Shown here: one piece after another, positions 1-5,743 of the stretch | Layout of the letters: each line of letters begins with the position of its first letter | Position numbering within the stretch: position 1 is the stretch's first letter | DNA from: Parachlamydiales bacterium | GTDB taxonomy: Bacteria > Chlamydiota > Chlamydiia > Chlamydiales > JAJFMK01 | Assembly: GCA_020050175.1 (NCBI GenBank) | Contig: JAGVKY010000220.1 | Span: 1 to 8,094 of the forward strand | Length of the DNA: 8,094 nucleotides | Direction: 5' to 3' | Notes under the pieces: model-generated | What the model saw: only the letters and a program-made list of their open reading frames with translations | What the model was told of the DNA's origin: nothing | Database searches by the model: none | Made by a program: the position numbers and the translations under genes

Positions 1-1
1 G

Positions 2-2185
2 CCTCTAATAGCAGCCCTTCTGCCTCATGCGGTAACTTTTTTAGCCGATAGTGAAAGAGAAGAAGAGCGTTTAAAAGCAGTCTGGGAATCGCTGGCACCT
101 CAAAAAAATTACCAGTTCGAAAGAGGTTATTTGTCAGAAGGGTTGGCTGACAGTCGAGATCAGAAAATTATTTTCCCTTATGCCGAGTGGACCCACCGTC
201 CAAAAATCAGACGGCAGAGACAACGATCGACTCACCATTCCAACGCCCTTTTACTGGAAACTTTTGATCCTGGGGATCTCGTCGTTCACATGAACCATGG
301 GATTGGCCGTTTTATTGGCTTTGACAAAAGGCCGAATCACGAGGGAGTCGAAACCGAATATCTTCTTGTAGAATATGCACAGGCTGGAAAGCTTTTTGTC
401 CCTCTCCATCAATCCCACCTCATCACCCGCTACGTGGGGGCCAATTTATCTGTACCCAAACTTTCTGAGATCGGCTCCCCTAAGTGGCGCCATATCAGAG
501 AAAAAACCGAAAGGGAAATTTTAGGCTACGCCAACGAACTGCTGATCAATTATGCAAGGCGTGAGCTTGTAGGTGGCCACACTTTTCCAGCAGACACCGA
601 AGAGATGCTCTCCTTCGAAAATGCCTTTCCTTACATCGAGACCGACGACCAATTAGCCGCGATCGATGCCCTCAAAAAGGATATGGAAAGTGGCAAGCCG
701 ATGGATCGACTCATTGGCGGTGATGTTGGTTACGGTAAGACAGAAGTGGCCATGCGAGCTGCTTTCAAGGCTGTTGATGGAGGAAAGCAGGTGGCCGTTT
801 TAGTACCGACAACCTTGCTTGCTCTTCAACACTACGAAAACTTTGTTTCCCGCTTTGAAGATTTTCCCATCCGAATCGCCCACCTCTCCAGGTTTGTTAA
901 ACCAAGAGATAAGCAAGAGATCATCGAGATGACCAAGCGAGGTTCGATCGACATTCTGATTGGAACCCATCGGGTCATTGGGGACGATATCGGGTTTAAA
1001 GATCTTGGTCTTGTGATCATTGATGAGGAGCAGCGCTTTGGTGTCAAAGCTAAGGAGCACCTCAAAAAATTGAAGGCGGGGGTCGATTGCCTCACCCTCT
1101 CTGCCACTCCGATTCCACGTACCCTCTACATGAGCTTGATTGGCATTCGAGACGTCTCAGAAATCAGAACTCCCCCTCAAGACCGCCTCCCGATTCAATC
1201 GATTTTAGCAGAACCGAGCGACCCTCTGATTCAAACGGCCATCCGCCGTGAAATTCATCGGGGGGGACAGGTCTACTTTATTCATAATCGGGTCGAATCG
1301 ATTTTTGAAGTAGCTAATAACATCAAAAAACTTGTCCCAGAAGCCAACATCATTGTGGGTCACGGACAGCTTTCAAACGATGAAATCGATAAGATTTTCC
1401 ACACCTTCAAAAAGGGTGAAGCAAATGTTTTAGTCGCCACCACGATTGTCGAAAATGGGATCGACATCCCTAATGCCAATACCATCATCATCGATCGGGC
1501 CGATACTTTCGGCATTGCCGATCTTTATCAGTTGAGAGGTCGGGTCGGAAGGTGGAACCGGAAAGCTTTTTGTTACTTTTTGGTCCGTAAGGTCGATCGG
1601 CTCCCCGAACTTTCCCGAAAAAGATTAGAGGCACTTGTCACGACTTCGGGCCATGGCGGAGGGATGAAAGTAGCCCTACGCGATTTGGAGCTTAGAGGGG
1701 CTGGCGATCTCTTAGGGGTTGAGCAATCAGGAGAGGTCTCCTCTGTCGGATTCCACCTGTATTGCAAATTGCTGAAGAAAACGATCCAATCCCTCAAAGG
1801 GGAGGGGCCAAAACATCTCACCGAATGCAAAATAGAGACCTCTTTACCTGCCAAACTCCCCGATCTCTATGTTCCTGACGTATCATTACGTCTTGATATC
1901 TACCGAAGGCTTGGAGAGGCTTTGACTCTCAAAGAGGTCGATTCTCTAAAAGAAGAGCTCATCGATCGATTTGGCCCTCTTCCCCCAGAGGCAGATTGGC
2001 TCCTTGTGATTTCGAAAGGAAGGGTCCTCGGAGCAGAAAGGAGATGTCCGTTGATAAAAATCGAAAAACATACCCTCGTTGTGCAAAAAAAAGTGGGTAA
2101 AGACCTTGTTGATCGCCGCTCCCTTCTTCCCAAAACACTCACTCCGACCTCACTTTTTGAAGTTATTGATCGAATGACAACCTAA
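2..2185 (+). CDS. mfd: Transcription-repair coupling factor Mfd, 5'-truncated by the window edge
   Basis: Mfd is a DNA translocase that removes RNA polymerase stalled at DNA lesions and recruits UvrA for nucleotide excision repair. The frame is open from base 2 with no stop, so the visible 727 codons are the C-terminal part; family members are about 1,100 residues, so roughly the first third lies outside. In order I see the end of the N-terminal module, the RNA polymerase interaction domain (GDLVVHMNHGIGRFIGF, about 272-322), and the RecG-like motor: Walker A GDVGYGKT at 719-742, the DEEQ box at 1022-1033, SAT at 1100-1108, and a helicase lobe 2 with VATTIVENGIDIPNANT and QLRGRVGR. The C-terminal regulatory domain follows, including YVPDVSLRLDIYRRL. 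The TTG at 131 is internal and not the true start. No motif residue appears lost. No convincing terminator follows the TAA. Confidence 0.97.
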   Translation, partial: PLIAALLPHAVTFLADSEREEERLKAVWESLAPQKNYQFERGYLSEGLADSRDQKIIFPYAEWTHRPKIRRQRQRSTHHSNALLLETFDPGDLVVHMNHGIGRFIGFDKRPNHEGVETEYLLVEYAQAGKLFVPLHQSHLITRYVGANLSVPKLSEIGSPKWRHIREKTEREILGYANELLINYARRELVGGHTFPADTEEMLSFENAFPYIETDDQLAAIDALKKDMESGKPMDRLIGGDVGYGKTEVAMRAAFKAVDGGKQVAVLVPTTLLALQHYENFVSRFEDFPIRIAHLSRFVKPRDKQEIIEMTKRGSIDILIGTHRVIGDDIGFKDLGLVIIDEEQRFGVKAKEHLKKLKAGVDCLTLSATPIPRTLYMSLIGIRDVSEIRTPPQDRLPIQSILAEPSDPLIQTAIRREIHRGGQVYFIHNRVESIFEVANNIKKLVPEANIIVGHGQLSNDEIDKIFHTFKKGEANVLVATTIVENGIDIPNANTIIIDRADTFGIADLYQLRGRVGRWNRKAFCYFLVRKVDRLPELSRKRLEALVTTSGHGGGMKVALRDLELRGAGDLLGVEQSGEVSSVGFHLYCKLLKKTIQSLKGEGPKHLTECKIETSLPAKLPDLYVPDVSLRLDIYRRLGEALTLKEVDSLKEELIDRFGPLPPEADWLLVISKGRVLGAERRCPLIKIEKHTLVVQKKVGKDLVDRRSLLPKTLTPTSLFEVIDRMTT

Positions 2186-2246
2186 TTTTTAATCTAAATT
2201 AACAATTTGTCCCCACAATTTTGGGTTTACTTTTGGAGAAGGATTC

Positions 2247-3191
2247 ATGGCCGCTGTAGCCCACGATAGAGAAAGACATTACTTCGCTGAAGTCGACGGT
2301 GGTCGCCTATTCATTGCTGATGGAAAGTACTTCCAAAAGAGAAGTATCAACTGTTACAACAACTTTTTTACTCAATTCTTTGCCAGACTGTTTGGGGTGT
2401 CTTTTGAAGCCACTTTGAATGGTAAAACTTATGTCCTAAACAGAAAAAGTTACGCTAAATTCATCGAAGAACATGGCTGTCTGACTTTAGACAGAGATAC
2501 TCAAGAAAATTATAGAAATATCAATCGATTGCCATTGATCGATAACGCTTCTGGGTTGATGCGCCATGCAATTAGTCCCTGGAAGGCTAAGACTCTTGCT
2601 GAAAAGCTTTTCAAAGCGATGGCAGCTAATCATCAGAATAATAAGTTACTTGAGATCGAAGATCTGATCGGAAGAGGGGCTGACATCGATTCTTATGCCT
2701 GGTATAGAGAAGACACCGGGCATTTTATTTTCACTGATTTGATCGGTAACGCGCTCTCTAATCGGGAACACTCACCGTTCCGCGCCGTCCATTACACTCC
2801 CCTCATTATGGCCGCCTTAAAGGCCCGACTCACTGGCGAGTGGCATGTTTACAACCACCTTCTCGCTTATGAGGCAAATCCACAACTTAAAGGAGAAGCC
2901 TGCACCTTTGCTCGCCATCACGTAGGGACTCAAAATTACATGATTCCAAGAGTTGTGATGAGAACAAAAATTTATGGGCATGGCTATGGCCAAAATGCCC
3001 GTCATCATATCCAACATGAACCGGGTCTTGTTCTAGTAACAAGGCAAACTCACAGATTTGTCGATCACTATTACGATAGAGCTGAATTGTCTCTTTGGCC
3101 AGATGCCAATGTGACTCAGCAGCCGTTAAACCCAGTGGCTCTTCCCTTTGAGAAGACCTATACAACAGGACGCCTCCCCATCCTCGTCTAA
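2247..3191 (+). CDS. Uncharacterised protein with ankyrin-like segments
   Basis: I do not recognise this 314-residue protein. The ATG is well supported: GGAGAAGG at 2235-2242 lies at proper Shine-Dalgarno distance. There is no signal peptide or clear membrane helix. Two stretches resemble ankyrin repeats: residues about 134-150 (IEDLIGRGADIDSY, like the helix plus GADxN turn) and about 183-215 (YTPLIMAALKA, then HLLAYEANPQLK, like TPLxxAA...LLxxxANPxxK). The first 80 residues are rich in aromatic and basic residues, including FFARLFGVSFEATLNGKTY. The C-terminal 100 residues are rich in His and Tyr and match nothing I know. It sits 61 bases after mfd in the same direction. Ankyrin proteins of intracellular bacteria are often host-directed effectors, but nothing here shows secretion. 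Coding is confident; the ankyrin assignment is moderate and the function unknown. Confidence 0.85.
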   Translation: MAAVAHDRERHYFAEVDGGRLFIADGKYFQKRSINCYNNFFTQFFARLFGVSFEATLNGKTYVLNRKSYAKFIEEHGCLTLDRDTQENYRNINRLPLIDNASGLMRHAISPWKAKTLAEKLFKAMAANHQNNKLLEIEDLIGRGADIDSYAWYREDTGHFIFTDLIGNALSNREHSPFRAVHYTPLIMAALKARLTGEWHVYNHLLAYEANPQLKGEACTFARHHVGTQNYMIPRVVMRTKIYGHGYGQNARHHIQHEPGLVLVTRQTHRFVDHYYDRAELSLWPDANVTQQPLNPVALPFEKTYTTGRLPILV

Positions 3192-3257
3192 TCCACAAGG
3201 ATCGGAACGATTTTAGGTTCGCCAGCAATCTTTTCTCTGCGTTATCTCTGGTTTAAT

Positions 3258-3323
3258 TTTTTGATCTGATCCCTCTCGTTCTTTTTCCCCTCGTTGGACA
3301 ATATCAATACCTTTTTGATCTGA
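3258..3323. repeat. 12-base direct repeat, two copies
   Basis: TTTTTGATCTGA occurs at 3258-3269 and again at 3312-3323, 54 bases apart, inside the broken-gene region. The spacing is a multiple of three, so both copies read in the same minus-strand frame. They may be a remnant of a repeated coding unit. Confidence 0.6.
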
Positions 3324-3392
3324 GAATTTTAACGACGATAAGCTTTGCCGCTTTCGCCATCACTTGTTATATGTTTAGCAATCTCAATACCT
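3299..3392. repeat. 14-base direct repeat, two copies with one mismatch
   Basis: CAATATCAATACCT at 3299-3312 and CAATCTCAATACCT at 3379-3392 differ at a single base and lie 80 bases apart. On the minus strand they encode GIDIV and GIEIA in two different frames. This suggests an internal duplication followed by a frameshift. Confidence 0.6.
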
Positions 3393-3512
3393 CGATGAAC
3401 TCTTGAGATATTCACACCATCCGTTATCACAGTCAAATTGCTGAACTTGTCACCAAGCCTAGAGACGAGGTATTGTCTTATTACCAAAGAAGCAGGCCAT
3501 CCATCTTGTAGA

Positions 3513-4070
3513 ATGAATTTTATTTTTGATCTCGGAGCGGTTCTCTTTCATTGGAACCCCAAAGAAATTGCAATCCTGGCCTGCAATCCTGAACTTGCTT
3601 TTCTCCCCCACACGCCTGAGTGGCGATCACATGACGAAGGGAAAATCTCTTTCGACGAGCTTTCTGCCCTGCATCCGGGAAAAGTTCGTTCCTTCATGTC
3701 GGCAACCATGGAATATCTTGCCCCTATTCCAGAAGGATGGGAGCTTCTTCGCGCAGCACAAAAAAAGGGGCATCCTTGCTACATCCTTTCCAACCTGCCC
3801 CAAATCCTCCATGAGTCGCTCTTAGACCGCTACCCCTATCTGGAAGAAATTCCTGGGATCTATTCCTACCAAGTCAAGTGTGTCAAACCCGACCCCCAAA
3901 TCTTCCACCACCTCTTTTCGCGTTACAATCTCGACCCCTCCTCTTCCCTCTTCATCGACGACCTCGAGCCAAACATTACCATGGCCCGCTCGCTCGGCCT
4001 AAAATCTTTCCTTTGCCAAAACCACGAATCGGTCAAAAAAGAACTTTTAACCCTTGGCTATCTCGAATAG
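3513..4070 (+). CDS. HAD-superfamily hydrolase, YihX-like phosphatase
   Basis: This 185-residue protein belongs to the haloacid dehalogenase superfamily, whose members use an aspartate nucleophile and Mg2+ to hydrolyse phosphate esters. The motifs are in order: FDLGAV with nucleophile Asp6, a helical cap at about residues 15-75, motif II YILSN with Ser93, motif III KPD with Lys125, and motif IV FIDD with Asp149 and Asp150. Gly8 replaces the usual second aspartate of DxD. E. coli YihX, an alpha-D-glucose-1-phosphate phosphatase, has the same DLG arrangement and similar length, so I infer a sugar-phosphate phosphatase; the substrate is not shown. I chose the ATG at 3513 because FDLG then falls at residues 5-8 as in the family. 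A longer frame from TTG 3438 adds 25 unrelated residues. The ribosome binding site is poor. Its base composition is visibly more GC-rich than the following TPR remnant. Confidence 0.88.
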   Translation: MNFIFDLGAVLFHWNPKEIAILACNPELAFLPHTPEWRSHDEGKISFDELSALHPGKVRSFMSATMEYLAPIPEGWELLRAAQKKGHPCYILSNLPQILHESLLDRYPYLEEIPGIYSYQVKCVKPDPQIFHHLFSRYNLDPSSSLFIDDLEPNITMARSLGLKSFLCQNHESVKKELLTLGYLE

Positions 4071-4077
4071 ACCAATA

Positions 4078-4587
4078 GTATTTAAAAAAATAGATACAGT
4101 TGCTCAAAAGCTTTTCCATAGGGGTGTTTTCTTGAACGATCACCTTCTTTATGAAGAAGCAATTAAAGTTTTAACTGAGGCAATCTAACTAGACCCAAAA
4201 AATCACGATGCCCTTGTTGAAAGAGCTATGGCTTATTTTGAAATTAATAATCTAGAATTGGCTTTAGAAGATTACTTTAAAGCTAGTGAGATCAAAACAA
4301 ACTGGTCATTGAAAAATTCATTCCCTCCTCTCCCTTTTGTAACATCAAAACATGTGGCAAATAATTTATTAGTAGATAAATCAGCTTTTTTGAAAGGACT
4401 GTTTAAAGGGGTGATGAACGGCACAAAAGAATCTCTTGTTGATTTTGGCCCGTCTATTATCTCAAGCTGCCGAGGTATAGCTAATGGTCTTTGGGCATTT
4501 GCGGTAAATCCCTCAGAAACAACTTTAGAATTTACAAGCTCTGCCTATTCATTTGCTGCATGGGATGAGGCTCTCGCGCATGATTGA
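4078..4587 (+). pseudogene. TPR-repeat protein gene interrupted by an in-frame stop
   Basis: One reading frame from 4078 to the TGA at 4585-4587 encodes a tetratricopeptide protein broken by a TAA at 4186-4188. Before the stop comes LLYEEAIKVLTEAI; directly after it, in the same frame, comes LDPKNHDALVERAMAYFEI and then LALEDYFKASEI. The stop falls where TPR proteins usually have E, K, R or Q in AIxLDP, so a single base change from CAA, GAA or AAA would explain it. No ATG precedes the first piece, whose frame runs into the end of the HAD gene; the N-terminus may be lost. The tail (about 4320-4587) has a glycine- and serine-rich stretch, KGVMNGTKESLVDFGPS. An ATG at 4228 could give a 119-residue product, but it would begin in the middle of a TPR helix and lacks a good ribosome binding site. 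The sequence is AT-rich compared with its upstream neighbour. TPR proteins mediate protein-protein contacts; the partner is unknown. Confidence 0.72.
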
Positions 4588-4665
4588 GGGCTCTTTGAAG
4601 AGCGTTAAAACTCTCCTTGTATTGCCAATTTAGATCATAAAAAAAAGAAAGCCTTCTCAAACAGC

Positions 4666-4762
4666 AGTCAAACAAAAAGGGCCAAGCCTGAATTTGCGAT
4701 TAAAACAACTCGAAACTGAATCTTTTTCGCAAATTCTGTGCACTGGCCCCTTTTGTTTGATT
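4666..4762. repeat. Long imperfect inverted repeat (hairpin)
   Basis: The left arm 4666-4699 and right arm 4727-4762 are near-complementary. The outer part pairs AGTCAAACAAAAAGGGCCA with the complement of TGGCCCCTTTTGTTTGATT (17 Watson-Crick pairs, one G-T and one A-C). The inner part pairs GAATTTGCGA with TCGCAAATTC perfectly. Between them is an asymmetric internal loop of 5 and 7 bases, and the apical loop is 27 bases. The + strand 3' arm is T-rich, so it could stop transcription coming from the TPR remnant. It could also be a small mobile-element relic or a structured RNA. I see no transposase or flanking target duplication. Confidence 0.75.
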
Positions 4763-4769
4763 GGTTTTC

Positions 4770-4850
4770 CGTGGCCTAAACAGCTGCCTGAATAGACGAA
4801 GTCTCTCCGCGATCTCGGCGTTCTCTGCGGTTATCTAAAATCAGGCCACG
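4770..4850. repeat. 8-base inverted repeat enclosing a CTCYGCG-type tract
   Basis: CGTGGCCT at 4770-4777 is perfectly complementary to AGGCCACG at 4843-4850. Between them, at about 4801-4830, lie three degenerate units: TCTCTCCGCG, ATCTCGGCG and TTCTCTGCGG. Such CTCTGCG-like tracts are, from memory, scattered through intergenic DNA of many unrelated bacteria, with no established function. The inverted ends may simply fold the tract into a stem-loop. Confidence 0.5.
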
Positions 4851-4889
4851 ATGCCCACACACAAATCTAAATAGCCGGAGGCTCTCTCA

Positions 4890-4910
4890 AGTTCTCCGCG
4901 CCTCTGCGGT
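4890..4910. repeat. Second CTCYGCG-type repeat tract
   Basis: Two tandem units, GTTCTCCGCG and CCTCTGCGG, followed by TGAAATTTAAA, resemble the tract at 4801-4830, about 90 bases away. A fainter copy (TTCTCTGCG then TTATCTCTGG) lies at 3232-3250. These copies suggest an interspersed repeat family in this genome. Confidence 0.5.
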
Positions 4911-4930
4911 GAAATTTAAATCAAACACCG

Positions 4931-5119
4931 TTACGACGGACAAGGAGTGCTTCCAGCAGCCTGCGAAGGAAGGTTTTTTTGAATTTGGGAGGATAGAAGG
5001 AGTTGCCCCCATCCATTAATTTCTTTCATTTCACAGCCAATGACCCCCTTACCTTCTTGAAGCGGATGCTTTTTTAAGGGAGAATCTTTAGGGATGTCTT
5101 TGAATTGCTTGGCCCACAT
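4931..5119 (-). CDS. Doubtful small ORF, unknown
   Basis: An ATG at 5119 opens a 62-residue minus-strand frame, divergent from efp, in otherwise empty DNA. It includes DIPKDSPLKKHPLQEGKG and EMKEINGWGQLLLSSQIQK and ends in a Ser/Pro/Cys-rich tail. The composition is plausible for a protein, but I recognise no family. There is no clear ribosome binding site: the upstream bases read AAGAGCAAG directly before the ATG. The efp promoter would lie at its 5' end. It may be chance or a gene fragment. Confidence 0.22.
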   Translation of the reverse strand: MWAKQFKDIPKDSPLKKHPLQEGKGVIGCEMKEINGWGQLLLSSQIQKNLPSQAAGSTPCPS

Positions 5120-5137
5120 CTTGCTCTTGTTTATACT
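5109..5137 (+). promoter_or_regulatory. Candidate sigma-70-type promoter for efp-epmA
   Basis: TTGGCC (5109-5114; four of six bases match TTGACA) and TATACT (5132-5137; five of six match TATAAT) are separated by 17 bases. Transcription would start around 5144, just before the efp ribosome binding site AAAGGAA at 5152-5158. This is sequence resemblance only. Confidence 0.45.
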
Positions 5138-5166
5138 TAGGTTTCTATTCCAAAGGAACTGGTTTT

Positions 5167-5739
5167 ATGGCCCAAGTGAGCACTAACGAAATCAAAGCAG
5201 GAATGAAGCTTGAGATCGAAGGGCAACCCTATGTCGTTGTTTCTAACGACTATGTGAAGCCTGGAAAGGGACAGGCTTTCAACAGAATTCGCATCAAACA
5301 TCTCAAGACAGGCCGAGTCGTCGAAAAGACTTGGAAATCGGGTGACAAACTCGATGAGGCAGATGTCGAAGAAATGGCGATGAGGATGCTCTATAAAGAA
5401 GGCGATAGCATCGTCTTCATGAATGAGATAACTTTCGACCAATACTCTATTCAACTAGAAGCAATTGGTGAAAATGCCCAATGGCTGCTTGAAGATCGTC
5501 TCTACGACATTATCTTCCATAAAGGGGAACCACTCACCGTGATGCCTCCAACGTTTATGGAAATGACAGTCGCAGAAACATCCCCAGGTGTACGCGGCGA
5601 TACAGCTTCTGGACGGGTGATGAAACCTGCTGTCACTGAAAGTGGAGCTAAAATACAAATTCCTATCTTCATTGAGCAGGGCGAAAAAATTAAGGTCGAT
5701 ACAAGAACAGCAGAATACGTCTCTAGATCTCAAGAATAA
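5167..5739 (+). CDS. efp: Translation elongation factor P
   Basis: EF-P binds between the ribosomal P and E sites and promotes peptide bond formation at consecutive prolines. The 190-residue length matches the family (188 in E. coli). The N-terminal KOW-like domain (about residues 1-65) carries VKPGKGQAF with Lys34, the residue that receives beta-lysine in the EpmA pathway. Two OB-fold domains follow, ending with the conserved VDTRTAEYVSRS. The start has AAAGGAA 8 bases upstream and gives the usual MA...NEIKAG opening. epmA, which encodes the enzyme for Lys34, begins 4 bases after the stop, so the two are almost certainly co-transcribed. Some Chlamydiae carry two efp genes; the Lys34 and linked epmA mark this copy as the modified type. 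Confidence 0.98.
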   Translation: MAQVSTNEIKAGMKLEIEGQPYVVVSNDYVKPGKGQAFNRIRIKHLKTGRVVEKTWKSGDKLDEADVEEMAMRMLYKEGDSIVFMNEITFDQYSIQLEAIGENAQWLLEDRLYDIIFHKGEPLTVMPPTFMEMTVAETSPGVRGDTASGRVMKPAVTESGAKIQIPIFIEQGEKIKVDTRTAEYVSRSQE

Positions 5740-5743
5740 GATA

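Larger units (their letters stand above)
3213..3487 (-). pseudogene. Probable broken small protein gene, minus strand
   Basis: On the minus strand the frame from a TTG at 3487 to a TAA at 3329-3331 encodes 52 residues with a distinctly protein-like character, including RQYLVSRLGDKFSNLTVIT and ISRVHRGIEIAKHI. There is no ATG and no convincing ribosome binding site. After the stop, a second frame (3326 down to a TAA at 3213-3215) continues with SDQKGIDIVQRGEKERE, which echoes the earlier RVHRGIEIAK. That is what a frameshift in a gene with an internal repeat would leave. The end of the second frame coincides with a CTCTGCG-type repeat, so its last dozen residues may not be real coding. It is divergent from the HAD gene, 25 bases apart. 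I cannot name a family. It could also be a short functional protein with a TTG start. Confidence 0.35.
3192..3512. other. Intergenic stretch with gene relics and short direct repeats
   Basis: No intact conventional gene lies in these 321 bases. The minus strand carries protein-like sequence in two frames (separate entry, 3213-3487). Two short direct repeats occur: TTTTTGATCTGA at 3258-3269 and 3312-3323, and CAATMTCAATACCT at 3299-3312 and 3379-3392 with one mismatch. Around 3231-3256 there is a weak copy of the CTCTGCG motif that appears more clearly at 4801 and 4891. I see no terminator behind the 2247-3191 gene and no strong promoter for the gene at 3513. Confidence 0.5.
4588..5166. other. 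Gene-poor stretch upstream of efp
   Basis: These 579 bases hold no recognisable conserved gene. They contain a long imperfect hairpin (4666-4762), an 8-base inverted repeat (4770-4850) around a CTCYGCG repeat tract, a second such tract (4890-4910), a doubtful minus-strand small ORF (4931-5119), and the efp promoter and ribosome binding site at the right end. The rest shows nothing I can assign. Confidence 0.6.

Noticed and set aside
131..133. TTG as the start of mfd
   Set aside because: The frame is open back to base 2 and encodes further Mfd-like sequence, so the gene is cut by the window edge.
800..1107. Minus-strand ORFs within mfd
   Set aside because: They are antisense shadows of a well conserved motor domain and show no family features.
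2887..3228. Minus-strand 113-residue ORF over the end of the ankyrin-like gene
   Set aside because: It starts with TTG and lies almost entirely antisense to a gene with a clear start and ribosome binding site.
3438..3512. 25-residue N-terminal extension of the HAD protein from TTG
   Set aside because: Family members begin a few residues before FDLG, which fits the ATG at 3513; the extension lies opposite the minus-strand relic.
4590..4603. GCTCTTTGAAGAGC palindrome as a terminator after the TPR remnant
   Set aside because: The loop would be only two bases and no T tract follows, so it is not a working intrinsic terminator.
4666..4850. CRISPR array or integron attC site
   Set aside because: There are no regularly spaced identical repeats with unique spacers, no cas genes, no integrase and no attC core sequences.
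5060..5075. AAGC/GCTT hairpin followed by T residues
   Set aside because: A four-base stem is too weak to call a terminator.
5642..5743. 34-residue extension of EpmA overlapping efp
   Set aside because: It is out-of-frame efp coding sequence. The ATG at 5744 gives the expected length and usual operon spacing.
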